A stretch of DNA of 64,000 nucleotides from Pseudarthrobacter sp. MM222 (GCF_947090775.1 NZ_OX352321.1:806001-870000); one strand, 5' to 3'. Shown: positions 1 through 9,190, numbered from the stretch's first letter. The notes: generated by a model from the letters alone, not told the origin. Program-made: numbers and translations.

Positions 1-99
1 GCGAAGCGTCACGACGCCGCAGGCATCACCTCCGAAGCCGAAGCTGACGACGCCAACGCCGCCGGCGAACGGGAGGGCGCGGAGCTGCAGGGGGCCTAG
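1..99 (+). CDS. 3' end of an unidentified gene (partial)
   Basis: The window opens inside a reading frame that ends with TAG at 97-99. Only the last 32 residues are visible; they are rich in Ala, Glu and Asp and end in ELQGA. A strong terminator hairpin follows 18 nt later, which supports this being a genuine gene end. Nothing in the tail identifies a family, so no function is assigned. Confidence 0.5.
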   Translation, partial: AKRHDAAGITSEAEADDANAAGEREGAELQGA

Positions 100-117
100 C
101 GCCCCTGACGGCAGTGC

Positions 118-170
118 GGAGAACGACGGCGACGGCGGCACCTTGAGTGCCGCCGTCGCCGTCGTTCTCC
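118..170 (+). terminator. Strong intrinsic terminator hairpin
   Basis: A 23-bp perfect inverted repeat (118-140 with 148-170) encloses a 7-nt loop, just after the stop of the partial upstream gene. There is no long T run, as is common in high-GC actinobacteria. It separates the upstream gene from the inositol-type ABC operon. Confidence 0.8.
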
Positions 171-267
171 GGCAGTTGGGCGGCCGCGGACGAGCCTTCC
201 ACCGGTATTTCTTTACAGACCGACGGGTATTCATTACGTGATTACATCCTAATGTCAGGACAAACTC

Positions 268-296
268 TTGACATGAGTGAGCTAAGTCACCATGAT
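268..296 (+). promoter_or_regulatory. Promoter of the ABC importer operon
   Basis: A perfect -35 box TTGACA (268-273), a 17-nt spacer and the -10 box CATGAT (291-296, 4/6) are present about 70 nt before the lipoprotein start. The spacer holds an imperfect dyad GTGAGCTAAGTCAC (277-290). That dyad could be an operator for the GntR regulator encoded at 7478-8287; the link is inference. Confidence 0.6.
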
Positions 297-366
297 CAGT
301 TGTAGATGGCTCACGGACTGACGCGATGAAGCGGTCGGCGTGGCCCGGAATCAAAGGAGATTAATC

Positions 367-1362
367 GTGACCAAGTTCTCGTGGCGGAAGACGGCCCTCG
401 TGGCGGCCGTAGTACCCATGCTGGCCCTGAGCGCGTGTTCCAGCACCGGTGGCAAGCCCGCAGACTCAGGCAATGCGGCAGGCGGCGGCCAAGTCGCCTC
501 CACGGAGCGGATCAAGATTGCCCTGATCACCCACGCCGCAGCAGGTGACACCTTCTGGGACATCGTCCGCAAGGGTGCCGAGGAGGCATCGGCTAAGGAC
601 AACGTTGAGCTCCTCTACACGTCCGACCCCGAAGCCGGGCGCCAGGCGCAGCTCGTCCAGCAGGCGATTGACCAGAAGGTCAACGGCATCGCCGTTACGC
701 TCGCCACACCGGATGCCCTCAAAGACGTCCTAAAGAAAGCCACCGACGCCGGCATCCCGGTTGTGAGCCTCAACGCCGGCGAGGGTGTCTCGGCGCAGCT
801 GGGGGCGTTTACCCACTTCGGCTCGAACGAACAGCTCGCCGGTGAGGCAGTCGGGACCCGGCTCGCGGCGGAAAACTTCAAGCACCCGGTCTGCGTGATC
901 CAGCAGCAGGGCCACGTCGGACTCGAAGCACGTTGCGCCGGCGTCAAGGCGAAGGTGCCTGGAACGGAGATTCTCTACGTCGAGGGCAAGGACATGACCT
1001 CCGTCCAGTCGACCGCGACGGCCAAGCTCCAGGCTTCTAAGGACGCCGACGTCATCATCGGCCTCGGCGCCCCCATCACCCTGACTCTCCTCAAGTCGGT
1101 CACGGACGCCGGCAGCTCTGCCAAGGTTGCAAGTTTCGACCTGAACGCGGATCTCGCCCAGAAGATCGTTGATGGTGCAGTTCTGTTCACCGTGGACCAG
1201 CAGCCGTGGCTGCAGGGCTACATGTCAGTCGACGCTATCTGGCAGAACAAGCGCGGCGGCTACAGCATTGGCGGCGGCAAGTCGGTCCTCACGGGCCCGA
1301 GCCTCGTCGACAAATCAAATGCAGCCGATGTCCTGACCTTCGCCCAGCAGGGCATCCGCTAA
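367..1362 (+). CDS. Sugar/polyol ABC transporter substrate-binding lipoprotein (probably inositol)
   Basis: This 331-aa protein is a periplasmic-binding-protein-like domain of the ribose/inositol class (Peripla_BP_4). It captures ligand outside the membrane for the permease and ATPase encoded next. The N-terminus is a lipoprotein signal: basic residues, a hydrophobic stretch and lipobox LSAC with the lipidated Cys at residue 24. The GTG at 367 is preferred because AAAGGAGA lies 6 nt before it; an in-frame GTG at 340 has no ribosome site and would add nine residues. An inositol ligand is inferred from the neighbouring IolG- and IolB-like genes; another polyol or sugar is possible. Confidence 0.85.
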   Translation: MTKFSWRKTALVAAVVPMLALSACSSTGGKPADSGNAAGGGQVASTERIKIALITHAAAGDTFWDIVRKGAEEASAKDNVELLYTSDPEAGRQAQLVQQAIDQKVNGIAVTLATPDALKDVLKKATDAGIPVVSLNAGEGVSAQLGAFTHFGSNEQLAGEAVGTRLAAENFKHPVCVIQQQGHVGLEARCAGVKAKVPGTEILYVEGKDMTSVQSTATAKLQASKDADVIIGLGAPITLTLLKSVTDAGSSAKVASFDLNADLAQKIVDGAVLFTVDQQPWLQGYMSVDAIWQNKRGGYSIGGGKSVLTGPSLVDKSNAADVLTFAQQGIR

Positions 1363-1372
1363 CAGTCCGCTG

Positions 1373-1398
1373 GCCGGGCCGGCCAACGCCGGCCCGGC
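1373..1398 (+). promoter_or_regulatory. Intercistronic GC hairpin after the binding-protein gene
   Basis: A 10-bp perfect stem (1373-1382 with 1389-1398) with a 6-nt loop sits between the binding-protein stop and the permease ribosome site. Such hairpins commonly stabilise the upstream mRNA or attenuate read-through, so the binding protein is made in excess over the membrane parts. That role is inferred here. Confidence 0.5.
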
Positions 1399-1414
1399 AG
1401 CAAGGAGAATCATC

Positions 1415-2473
1415 ATGACCATCACCCAGACAACAAAGACAAAGACAAGGTCGGCTGCGGCCGATGAGCGTGTCGCCAGGCGCAGTCCGTTCCAGAAACT
1501 CCTCGGCCGGCCTGAGATCGGTGCCCTGGTGGGCGCAATCGTCCTGTTCGTCTTCTTCGCGTTGGTTTCCCCGACGTTTACCCAGCCGAATGCCTTCGCG
1601 ACCGTGCTGTACGGTTCCTCCACGATCGGGATCATGGCCGTGGGGGTGTCCTTGCTGATGATTGGCGGGGAGTTCGACCTTTCCACCGGTGTCGCCGTGA
1701 TCTCCTCGGCGCTGACGGCGTCCATGTTCAGCTGGTACTTCAGCACGAACGTCTGGGTCGGTGTCGGCCTGGCGCTGCTGGTGTCGGTGGGCATCGGCTA
1801 CATCAACGGCTGGATCCTGATGAAGACCAAGCTGCCCAGCTTCATCGTCACCCTGGCCACCTTCCTGATGCTGACCGGCCTGAACCTGGGCCTGACCCGG
1901 CTGATCGGCGGCGGGGTGTCCTCCCCCTCGATTTCGAACATGGACGGTTTCAAGTCCGCGCAGGCGGTGTTTGCCTCCTCGGTGAGGATTGCCGGCGTTG
2001 ACGTCAAAATCACGGTGTTCATCTGGTTCGCGCTGGTCGCGGTGGCCACCTGGGTGCTGATGCGGACCAAGGTGGGGAACTGGATCTTCGCCGTCGGCGG
2101 CGACGAGAACGCGGCCCGCGCCGTGGGCGTGCCGGTCAAGGCCACCAAGATCGGTCTCTTCATGGGCGTGGGTTTCTGCGGCTGGATCCTGGGCATGCAC
2201 AACCTCTTCGCGTTCGATGCAGTGCAGTCCGGTGAGGGTGTGGGCAACGAATTCCTTTACATCATCGCCGCGGTCATCGGCGGCTGCCTCCTGACCGGCG
2301 GCTACGGCTCCGCGATCGGCGGCGCGATCGGCGCGTTCATCTTCGGCATGGCCAACAAGGGCATCGTCTACGCGCAGTGGAACCCGGACTGGTTCAAGTT
2401 CTTCCTGGGCCTGATGCTGCTGCTGGCCACCATCGTCAACCTCATCGTCAAGCGCCGCGCGGAACTCAAGTAA
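1415..2473 (+). CDS. Sugar/polyol ABC transporter permease (RbsC-like)
   Basis: This is a 352-aa polytopic membrane protein of the BPD_transp_2 (RbsC/AraH/XylH) family. It forms the translocation channel for the ligand delivered by the preceding lipoprotein. Roughly ten hydrophobic segments follow a polar N-terminus of about 40 residues. The central GGEFDLSTG and the later [19 protein letters not shown] are family-like motifs. ATG at 1415 has AAGGAG 7-8 nt upstream. It lies 52 nt after the binding protein and 13 nt before the ATPase, so the three genes form one operon. Confidence 0.88.
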   Translation: MTITQTTKTKTRSAAADERVARRSPFQKLLGRPEIGALVGAIVLFVFFALVSPTFTQPNAFATVLYGSSTIGIMAVGVSLLMIGGEFDLSTGVAVISSALTASMFSWYFSTNVWVGVGLALLVSVGIGYINGWILMKTKLPSFIVTLATFLMLTGLNLGLTRLIGGGVSSPSISNMDGFKSAQAVFASSVRIAGVDVKITVFIWFALVAVATWVLMRTKVGNWIFAVGGDENAARAVGVPVKATKIGLFMGVGFCGWILGMHNLFAFDAVQSGEGVGNEFLYIIAAVIGGCLLTGGYGSAIGGAIGAFIFGMANKGIVYAQWNPDWFKFFLGLMLLLATIVNLIVKRRAELK

Positions 2474-2486
2474 AGGGGCCAGAGAA

Positions 2487-3404
2487 ATGAATGCCAACGA
2501 GATCGACCAGCAAACGCTGCTCCAGCACGAAAAAGATCCCCTTACCCACACCCCGGTTCACCTGCTCTCCCTGGAAGGGGTCGGCAAGCACTACGGCAAC
2601 ATCATCGCCCTGTCCGATGTCACCATGGCCGTGGACAACGGCCGCGTCACCTGCGTGCTGGGCGACAACGGCGCCGGCAAATCCACCCTTATCAAGATCA
2701 TCGCCGGCCTGCACCAGCACGACGCCGGGATCCTGAACATCATGGGCGAGGAACGGAAATTCTCCTCGCCCCGCGACGCCCTGGACGCCGGCATCGCCAC
2801 CGTCTACCAGGACCTCGCCGTGGTGCCCCTGATGCCGATCTGGCGGAACTTCTTCCTCGGCTCGGAGCTCACTTCCGGCTTCGGCCCGTTCAAAAGCATG
2901 GACGTCGAGAAGATGAAGGAGATCACACTCAAGGAACTCGCCGAGATGGGCATCGACCTCCGCGACGTGGAGCAGCCCATCGGCCAGCTCTCCGGCGGTG
3001 AACGCCAGTGCGTCGCGATCGCCCGGGCCGTGTACTTCGGCGCGAAGGTCCTGATCCTGGACGAGCCCACCGCGGCCCTGGGCGTCAAGCAGTCCGGCGT
3101 GGTGCTCCGCTACATCCTGCAGGCCCGCGACCGCGGCCTCGGGGTCATCTTCATCACCCACAATCCGCACCACGCCTTCCCCGTGGGCGACCGGTTCCTG
3201 CTGCTCAAGCGCGGCAAATCGATCGGTTACTACGACAAGAAGGACATCACCCTCGACGAGCTCACCGCGCAAATGGCCGGCGGCGCTGAACTCGCCGAAC
3301 TCGCGCACGAACTCGAACAACTCGGCGGCCACGGAGACATCGTCAAGGAAGTCCAGAGCGAAGTCGCCGGCGTGGCCCAGACAACCGGCAAAACCTACAA
3401 GTAG
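2487..3404 (+). CDS. Sugar/polyol ABC transporter ATP-binding protein
   Basis: This 305-aa cytoplasmic ATPase energises the importer. Walker A is GDNGAGKST (residues 59-67), the signature is LSGGERQ and Walker B is LILDEP, so both ATP half-sites can form in a homodimer. It has one nucleotide-binding domain, unlike the tandem RbsA/XylG type of about 500 aa, as in IatA-like or FrcA-like systems. The C-terminal 50 residues form a charged Glu-rich tail. It is downstream of the permease in the same operon and is followed 31 nt later by a dehydrogenase gene. Confidence 0.88.
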   Translation: MNANEIDQQTLLQHEKDPLTHTPVHLLSLEGVGKHYGNIIALSDVTMAVDNGRVTCVLGDNGAGKSTLIKIIAGLHQHDAGILNIMGEERKFSSPRDALDAGIATVYQDLAVVPLMPIWRNFFLGSELTSGFGPFKSMDVEKMKEITLKELAEMGIDLRDVEQPIGQLSGGERQCVAIARAVYFGAKVLILDEPTAALGVKQSGVVLRYILQARDRGLGVIFITHNPHHAFPVGDRFLLLKRGKSIGYYDKKDITLDELTAQMAGGAELAELAHELEQLGGHGDIVKEVQSEVAGVAQTTGKTYK

Positions 3405-3435
3405 CAGCCGACCCGATTCTTGAAAGGACAAGCCT

Positions 3436-4539
3436 TTGGCTTACCTGAACCGCAACCCGTCCGACGCCGCCCTGCCCGTACGGATCGGACTGATCGGCTC
3501 CGGCTGGATGGGCGCCTTCCACGCCGAGAGCATCGCCCGCCGCGTCCCAAGCGCCGACCTCGCGGCCATCGCGGATCCCAACCTTGAGTCCGCCACCGCG
3601 CTGGCAGCCGCCCTGGGCGCCGGCAAGGTGACGGCCGACGCCGCCGACATCCTCGCCGATCCGGAGATCGACGCCGTGATCATTGCGAGCCCTGCCCGCT
3701 TCCACTCGTCCCTGATTGGCCAGGCCGCCCGCGCCGGAAAGCACGTGTTCTGCGAGAAGCCGGCCGGACTCGGGCTCGACGAGCTCGACGCCGCCCTGGC
3801 CGCCGTGGAGGCAGCCGGGGTGCACTTCCAGGTGGGCTTCAACCGCCGGTACGCGGAGGACTTCCAGGTTGCCAAGAAGGACCTCGCCTCCGGAACTGTC
3901 GGGACGCCGCAACTGCTGCGCTCGCTGACCCGGGATCCGGGCACGGGCAGCATTCCGCACGCCGCCCGGGTTCCGGCGTGGACCGTCTTCCTGGAAACCC
4001 TGATCCACGATTTCGACACCCTGAACTGGTTCAACGAAGGGGCCGAGCCGGTGGAGGTCTACGCCATCGCCGATGCGCTCGTGGAGCCCGGGCTGCGGGA
4101 CCAGGGCTTCCTGGACACGGCCGTCGTGACCGTCCGCTACAGCAACGGTGCCATCGCCGTCGCCGAGGCAAGCTTCAGCGCCCTCTACGGCTACGACATC
4201 CGCGGGGAGGTTTTCGGTTCCAAGGGCATGGTGCAGGCCGGGCGCGCCACCGAAACCGCCGCCCGCCGGTACACCGCCGAGGGGATGTCGGCGCACACCC
4301 CACGGCTCAATGTCGAGCTCTTCCGGCAGGCCTACACGGACGAACTTGTCGACTTCACCGACGCCGTGCGCGCGCGGCGGAGCGGCTTGACGCCTCCGTC
4401 GGCCGGCTACACACTCACGCCCGGGGCAGCGGATGCCCGGCGTGCACTGGCCGTCGCGCTGGCCTGCATCGAATCGGTCAAACGTGGGACTCCAGTGGCC
4501 GTCAACACGGTGGCCGTCAACGAGGCGGCTGTCCTCTGA
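3436..4539 (+). CDS. Gfo/Idh/MocA-family oxidoreductase (inositol dehydrogenase-like)
   Basis: This 367-aa NAD(P)-dependent dehydrogenase has an N-terminal Rossmann fold (GSGWMG at residues 21-26). The family EKP motif follows, with its catalytic-type Lys at about 108, and then the C-terminal alpha/beta substrate domain (LIHDFDTLNWF). The start is TTG at 3436, with AAAGGA about 7 nt upstream; no better in-frame start exists. Its stop overlaps the next ATG by one base, implying coupling. It is a paralogue of the gene at 5330, so the two probably act on different inositol isomers or on an inositol and an inosose. The exact substrate is not readable. Confidence 0.82.
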   Translation: MAYLNRNPSDAALPVRIGLIGSGWMGAFHAESIARRVPSADLAAIADPNLESATALAAALGAGKVTADAADILADPEIDAVIIASPARFHSSLIGQAARAGKHVFCEKPAGLGLDELDAALAAVEAAGVHFQVGFNRRYAEDFQVAKKDLASGTVGTPQLLRSLTRDPGTGSIPHAARVPAWTVFLETLIHDFDTLNWFNEGAEPVEVYAIADALVEPGLRDQGFLDTAVVTVRYSNGAIAVAEASFSALYGYDIRGEVFGSKGMVQAGRATETAARRYTAEGMSAHTPRLNVELFRQAYTDELVDFTDAVRARRSGLTPPSAGYTLTPGAADARRALAVALACIESVKRGTPVAVNTVAVNEAAVL

Positions 4540-5333
4540 TGCGCCTTGCCGTATGCGCGGAGATGGTTTTCACCGACCTCCCGTTCACTGAGCGCGTGCG
4601 CCGGATCCACGAGGCCGGCTTCGACGTCGAACTCTGGGACTCGCGGACCAAGGACCTCGCTGCCCTGAAGGCCACCGGGGCGGTGTTTTCCTCCATGACG
4701 GGCTACACCGCCGGCAGCCTGGTGGACCCGGACACGGCCGATGAGGTGGTGCGGACGGCGGAGTCCCTGATCCCCACCGCCCTGGAGCTCGGCGTGAGCC
4801 GGATGGTGGTGCACCCGGCCGAACTCATCGATGGAAAGGCGGCCCGTCCCGTCTACCGGTCCAACGGACACATGTGGAGCACGGGGGCGCAGACCCTCGA
4901 ACGGCTCGGCCGGCTCGGCGAGAAGTACGGGGTGACCTTTTGCCTGGAGAACCTCAACACCGTGCTCGACCACCCCGGCATCCCGCTTGCCCGGGCTAAG
5001 GACACCGTGGCGCTCGTGGCAGCTGCCGGCCATCCCAATGTGAAACTCATGCTGGACCTGTATCACGCCCAGTTGGGGGAGGGGAACCTCATTGAACTGG
5101 TTCGGACCGCCATGCCGCACCTCGGCGAGATCCAGGTGGCCGACGTTCCGGGACGCTGCGAACCCGGGACCGGGGAAATCAACTACGCGGCGGTCGCGAA
5201 GGCACTCGCGGCGGCAGGCTACGACGGCACTGTGGGCATGGAAGCGTGGGCCAGCGGCGACAGCTTTGCCGCGCTGGAAGCTTTCCGGGCCGCATTCACC
5301 GTGCCCGCACTACGCGCGGGAGTAGAAGCATGA
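4539..5333 (+). CDS. Sugar phosphate isomerase/epimerase, hydroxypyruvate isomerase-like TIM barrel
   Basis: The product is 264 aa and belongs to the AP-endonuclease-2/xylose-isomerase-like TIM barrels. Motifs FCLENLNTV, KLMLDLYHAQ and VPGRCEPGTGEINY resemble hydroxypyruvate isomerase, with acidic and His residues suited to a divalent metal. The frame is open much further upstream, but the ATG at 4539 overlaps the previous stop (TGATG), and upstream sequence reads as the preceding gene in another frame. It ends by overlapping the start of the next dehydrogenase by 4 nt. In inositol loci such proteins act as inosose isomerases or epimerases; that assignment is inference. Confidence 0.8.
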   Translation: MRLAVCAEMVFTDLPFTERVRRIHEAGFDVELWDSRTKDLAALKATGAVFSSMTGYTAGSLVDPDTADEVVRTAESLIPTALELGVSRMVVHPAELIDGKAARPVYRSNGHMWSTGAQTLERLGRLGEKYGVTFCLENLNTVLDHPGIPLARAKDTVALVAAAGHPNVKLMLDLYHAQLGEGNLIELVRTAMPHLGEIQVADVPGRCEPGTGEINYAAVAKALAAAGYDGTVGMEAWASGDSFAALEAFRAAFTVPALRAGVEA

Positions 5334-6364
5334 AAGACGTAATCCTCGGACTGGTCGGGGTGGGGCGGATCGGCGTCATGCATGCCAACAACATCGCCGG
5401 GCTTAACGACGTCCTGAACCCGCAGGGCATCAACGTCCGGCTCCGGCTCACCGACGTCGCCCAAGACCATGCCCGGGCCATCGCCGCCGGGCTCGGCGCC
5501 GAATTCCTGCCCACCGTGGAGGCGCTGCTCGCTTCCGGGCTGGACGGACTCGTCATCGCCACGGGAACCGGAACCCACCCGGACCTGATCAAGGCCGGAG
5601 TGGACGCCGGAATCCCGGTCTTCTGCGAGAAGCCCGTGGCCCTGAATGTGGCAGACGCCCTGCCCGTCCTCGACTACATCCGTGACCGCCAAGGCGTCGT
5701 CCAGATCGGCCACCAGCGCCGCTTCGACGCCGGCTACCAGGAAGCCCGACGCGCCTACCAGGCCGGGGAACTGGGCTGGATCCACTCGCTCCGCGCCGTC
5801 ACGTGCGACATGGCACCGCCGCCGGTCGAGTTCCTGGCCAGCTCCGGCGGACTGTTCCGGGACTGCTCGGTCCACGATTTCGACATCCTGCGCTGGCTCA
5901 CGGGCCGCGAAATCGTCGAGGTGTACGCGAGGGGCTCCAACAACGGGGACCCCGCCATCGAAGAAGCCGGCGATGTGGACACGGCCCTCGCGCTCGTGAC
6001 GTTCGACGACGGCACCGTGGGAACCGTCTCGGCCACGCGGTACAACGGGGCGGGCCACGACGTGAGACTGGAAATCCAGGGGTCCCGCCGTTCGCTGATG
6101 GTCGGGCTGGACGACAAGACGGCGCTTGCCTCGGCGGAGGCCGGGATTCCGTTCCCGGCCGGAGAACCGCACCGGACCTTCGCCGAGCGGTTCCACCAGG
6201 CCTACCGCTCGGAGCTGGCCGCCTTCATCGAGTTGATCCTGGGCCGCCGGGAAAACCCCTGCACCCCGGAGGATGCCGTGGCCGCCTCCCGGGTGGCGGA
6301 CGCCGCCCAGGAATCCCTCGCGACCGGCGTGCCGGTCCGGGTGGTCCAGACCGTCGCCCGCTAA
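5330..6364 (+). CDS. iolG: Inositol 2-dehydrogenase (IolG-like)
   Basis: This 344-aa Gfo/Idh/MocA enzyme would oxidise myo-inositol (or an isomer) to 2-keto-myo-inositol with NAD+, the first step of inositol catabolism. The Rossmann glycine motif is near residues 8-14 (GLVGVGRIG) and EKP has Lys at 101. HDFDILRWL near residue 180 matches the IolG substrate region. ATG at 5330 overlaps the previous stop in an ATGA; the frame is open further upstream but this start fits coupling. It is the last gene of the operon and is followed by a strong hairpin. The IolG label rests on motif pattern and on IolB nearby. Confidence 0.82.
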   Translation: MKDVILGLVGVGRIGVMHANNIAGLNDVLNPQGINVRLRLTDVAQDHARAIAAGLGAEFLPTVEALLASGLDGLVIATGTGTHPDLIKAGVDAGIPVFCEKPVALNVADALPVLDYIRDRQGVVQIGHQRRFDAGYQEARRAYQAGELGWIHSLRAVTCDMAPPPVEFLASSGGLFRDCSVHDFDILRWLTGREIVEVYARGSNNGDPAIEEAGDVDTALALVTFDDGTVGTVSATRYNGAGHDVRLEIQGSRRSLMVGLDDKTALASAEAGIPFPAGEPHRTFAERFHQAYRSELAAFIELILGRRENPCTPEDAVAASRVADAAQESLATGVPVRVVQTVAR

Positions 6365-6383
6365 GCGGGTACCTAGCAGCGCA

Positions 6384-6426
6384 AGAAACCCCCGGGGACC
6401 AGTTCACAAGGGCCCCGGGGGTTTCT
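6384..6426. terminator. Bidirectional terminator between convergent iolG and iolB
   Basis: A 14-bp perfect stem (6384-6397 with 6413-6426) carries A-rich and T-rich ends, so it can terminate both the plus-strand iolG operon and the minus-strand iolB operon. Confidence 0.8.
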
Positions 6427-6451
6427 GTCGTCTGCGTCCGACCGTGCCGCG

Positions 6452-7348
6452 TCAGGCGCCGAACGGCAGCCGCGGGTCGATGTCCTGGCCCGTCCAGGTC
6501 TGCCGGATCCAGCCGTGGTGCGGGTCGTCGCTGATGAGCCAGTTCCGGACCGGGCCGGGCCCCGCCATCACGTTGAGGTAGTACATGTCGTAGCCGGGGG
6601 CAGCCATTGCCGGGCCGTGCCAGCCGTAGGGCACCAGTACGACGTCGCCGGTGCGCACTTCCGCGGAGACATCGATGGGCCGCTCATCCGAGGCGTAGAC
6701 GCGCTGGTAGCCGATCGCATCGTCACTTCCCGGCCGGGCCGGGGCGCCGGGGGCAACCCGGGTCTCGAAGTAGTAGATCTCTTCCAGGCTGGTCTCGCCG
6801 TCCGTCTCCTCGTCATGCTTGTGCGGGGGATAGGAGGACCAGTTGCCCGCCGGCGTGAGGACCTCGCAGACGATGAACCGGTCCGCTTCCAGCGCCGCGG
6901 GCGTGCCGAAATTGTGGACCTGGCGGGAGCAGTTGCCGGCACCGCGAAGTTCAACCGGAGTCTCCGAGGCCGTGATGAGGCGGGTCGGGTAGGAGGCTTT
7001 GGCCGGGGCGGTGGCCACGGCGACGCGTCCGCCGTCGACCGAACTGATGATCACGGACTTGCCGGTCCCCGTGTAGAGGACGTCGCTGGGACCGTTGAAG
7101 ACGCTGTCCCGGCCGGCCAGCCGGTAGTCCTCGCCGTCGACGGACACTGTGAAAGAACCGTTGAGCGGAACCACAATGCGTTCCTCGTCCGCGGCGGGAA
7201 GATCGACGGCGGCCGCGGCACCCAGCGTGGCGACCTTCAACCCGGTGTGGGCCCAGCCCTCCACCTCCAGCGCGGAATCGGACGTGCCCAGGGAGACGTC
7301 CCATTCGCCTTGGGCGGCGGTGCCGAGCGGATAGACCCAGTTGGCCAT
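6452..7348 (-). CDS. iolB: 5-deoxy-glucuronate isomerase
   Basis: The 298-aa product matches IolB, a cupin-type enzyme that converts 5-deoxy-D-glucuronate to 2-deoxy-5-keto-gluconate in myo-inositol catabolism. The metal-binding cupin motif HKHDEE lies at residues 176-181, after SSYPP. The later segment GDVVLVPYGWHGP gives the second cupin motif with its His. The length is normal for the family. ATG at 7348 has GAAAGGG upstream. It is the most diagnostic gene of the locus and ties the neighbouring transporter and dehydrogenases to inositol. Confidence 0.92.
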   Translation of the reverse strand: MANWVYPLGTAAQGEWDVSLGTSDSALEVEGWAHTGLKVATLGAAAAVDLPAADEERIVVPLNGSFTVSVDGEDYRLAGRDSVFNGPSDVLYTGTGKSVIISSVDGGRVAVATAPAKASYPTRLITASETPVELRGAGNCSRQVHNFGTPAALEADRFIVCEVLTPAGNWSSYPPHKHDEETDGETSLEEIYYFETRVAPGAPARPGSDDAIGYQRVYASDERPIDVSAEVRTGDVVLVPYGWHGPAMAAPGYDMYYLNVMAGPGPVRNWLISDDPHHGWIRQTWTGQDIDPRLPFGA

Positions 7349-7477
7349 GAGTTCTGCCCTTTCGTTGTCGCGCCGGAGGAAGGCGCGGGTGGTTACGGGG
7401 GGGTGGAGGTGATCACGACGGCGGAGCGCGCAACGCCCAACGGCAACCGCCGTCGCCCGGCGCCGAAGTCTGGACTC

Positions 7478-8287
7478 TTATCTTTGGACCAGTGTCATTT
7501 CGAAGCTGTAGGAATCCGCGCGGTAGACGTGGTGGCCGGTCTCCACCTGGCGCCCGGTGTCGTCGACCGCGGTGCGCTCCATGGTGACGAGGGCGGAGCC
7601 CGGGGTGGTTTCCAGCAGGGGGGCCTGGTAGTCGTTGGCGATCATGGCGCCGATCCGCTGAGAGGCGAGCCGGAAGTTCACGCCGCCGTTGCGGAGGATC
7701 CCGTAGAGGCCTTGTGAGCCCAGGAGCGCCTCGTCGATGGTGGTGATGTCATCGCGCACCCAGTTTTCCATCAGGGCCAGCGGTTTTCCGCCAACCTTCC
7801 GGAGCCGGGTGAAGTGGTAAACCTTGGCGCCGGCCGGGAGCTGGAGTGCGGCCCGGGTGGCGGCGTCGGCCTCATCGTGGGAGAAGCTCAGCACCTCGGT
7901 GGTGGGCTTGCTGCCGTTGTTGCTGAGGTCATCGAAGAGGCTGGAGAGTTCGAGCGGGCGGCGCACCTGGCTGGAGACCACCTGGGTGCCGACGCCGCGC
8001 TTGCGCACCAGCAGGCCCGAGCGGACCAGTTCGTCCATGGCCTTGCGCATGGTGGGGCGGGAGAGGTTCAGCTGGGCCGCAAGGTCGATCTCGTTGTCGA
8101 GCCGGCTGCCGGGCGGCAGTACGCCACCGTGGATCGCGGCCTCGATGCCCTGGACCACCTGGTGGTAGAGCGGCACGGGGGAGGACCGGTCGATGCTGAG
8201 ATTTAGCGGATTAGCCACTTTTTGAATAACCACTGTTGAAGCGCTCCCTTGTGCCCCGGACCGGAGCCCGGTGGGGCCATCAGTCAT
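7478..8287 (-). CDS. GntR-family (HutC-type) transcriptional regulator
   Basis: This 269-aa protein has an N-terminal winged helix (about residues 33-105, with PVPLYHQVVQGIE and LSRPTMRKAMDELVRSGLLVRKRGVGT). A UTRA-like effector domain follows at about 120-265. UTRA domains bind sugar phosphates or related small molecules. It lies 129 nt upstream of iolB on the same strand and is the likely regulator of the inositol genes; that target is inferred from position. The ATG at 8287 is weakly supported. An in-frame GTG 18 codons downstream, preceded by AAGGGAG, is an alternative start. Confidence 0.85.
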   Translation of the reverse strand: MTDGPTGLRSGAQGSASTVVIQKVANPLNLSIDRSSPVPLYHQVVQGIEAAIHGGVLPPGSRLDNEIDLAAQLNLSRPTMRKAMDELVRSGLLVRKRGVGTQVVSSQVRRPLELSSLFDDLSNNGSKPTTEVLSFSHDEADAATRAALQLPAGAKVYHFTRLRKVGGKPLALMENWVRDDITTIDEALLGSQGLYGILRNGGVNFRLASQRIGAMIANDYQAPLLETTPGSALVTMERTAVDDTGRQVETGHHVYRADSYSFEMTLVQR

Positions 8288-8357
8288 TTGTCCGGCGCAT
8301 GTTCGCTTGATAGGACATACTGCCTAAGTTGATAGTAGCAGGGGACTGCTGGGGATG

Positions 8358-9137
8358 TCAGGAGAAGATGCGCTCCATTCCATGGCTCCGGCAGATCTCG
8401 ACAAAGGCCCGGAACGGGGCCAGCCGTTCTTCGGCCGGGAGTTCCCGGGCCTCGGGGTGCCACTGCACGGACGCCACCCAGCGCTCCGGGTCCTCCAGCG
8501 CCTCGATGGTACCGTCCCCGGCGACCGCCGTCACCACGAGTCCTTCGCCGACCCTGGCCACGGCCTGGTGGTGGTCGGAGGCAATCTTGACCGTGACCTC
8601 GGCGGCGCCGTTGCCCCCGCCGCCGTACAGTCCGGCAACCTTGGTGCCGCCCTGCACCTCCACCTCGTGCCAGGCCCACGGGCCGGCTCCGTCCACGGGT
8701 TCGGGCTCCCGGTGCGCCACCGTACCCGGATCCATGTCCTGGATCAGCGTGCCGCCGTAGAGGACGTTGAGCAACTGGTGACCCCGGCAGACGCCGAGCA
8801 CCGGCAGCCCGGCATCGATCGACAACCGTGCCACGGCCAGGTCCAGTTCGTCCTGGGCGCGGCTGACGTCGTAACACGCCCCGCCGGGCTCCTCGCCGTA
8901 GAGCCGCGGGTCCAGGTCGCCGCCGCCCGGAAGGACGACGCCGTCGAGCGCCTCGAGCGGCTCGTCCGGTGCGGTGAGCACTACCGGTTCACCGCCGCCG
9001 TCGCGTACCAGATCTACGATGTAGTCGAAGAGGGCGTTGGCCTCCGCAACCCTCGGATCCGCGTCCGTGGAGCTGCTGAGGCGGACGGGAATGCCGATGC
9101 GGGGCCGGCTGCTGCGGGGGAGGGGCGGAGTCTGCAT
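8358..9137 (-). CDS. Gamma-glutamyl-gamma-aminobutyrate hydrolase-like class-I glutamine amidotransferase (peptidase C26)
   Basis: The 259-aa protein has the PuuD/C26 layout: LPGGGDLDPRLY near residue 70, the nucleophile elbow GVCRGHQ with Cys117, and VQWHPEA supplying the His-Glu pair. Family members hydrolyse gamma-glutamyl amides such as gamma-glutamyl-GABA in the cytoplasm. It is 70 nt upstream of the GntR gene on the same strand; a link to inositol use is not obvious. The -10-like box CAGAAT lies about 5 nt before the ATG, suggesting a leaderless transcript divergent from the next gene. Confidence 0.87.
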   Translation of the reverse strand: MQTPPLPRSSRPRIGIPVRLSSSTDADPRVAEANALFDYIVDLVRDGGGEPVVLTAPDEPLEALDGVVLPGGGDLDPRLYGEEPGGACYDVSRAQDELDLAVARLSIDAGLPVLGVCRGHQLLNVLYGGTLIQDMDPGTVAHREPEPVDGAGPWAWHEVEVQGGTKVAGLYGGGGNGAAEVTVKIASDHHQAVARVGEGLVVTAVAGDGTIEALEDPERWVASVQWHPEARELPAEERLAPFRAFVEICRSHGMERIFS

Positions 9138-9178
9138 GCTTTATTCTGCAACACAACTTCTGGATCACGACGCAGGTC

Positions 9179-9190
9179 TAGGATTGCCGG
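9179..9190 (+). promoter_or_regulatory. Leaderless -10 element
   Basis: TAGGAT (9179-9184) lies exactly 6 nt before the ATG at 9191, placing transcription initiation at or beside the start codon. No ribosome site or convincing -35 box is present. Confidence 0.5.

Noticed and set aside
1289..2551. A 420-codon minus-strand frame opposite the ABC permease.
   Set aside because: The translation is His/Asp/Gly-rich with no family features, and the plus-strand permease is unambiguous.
5803..6534. A 243-codon frame running from inside iolG past the terminator.
   Set aside because: It is Arg/Gly-rich shadow sequence of iolG in another frame and crosses the bidirectional terminator.
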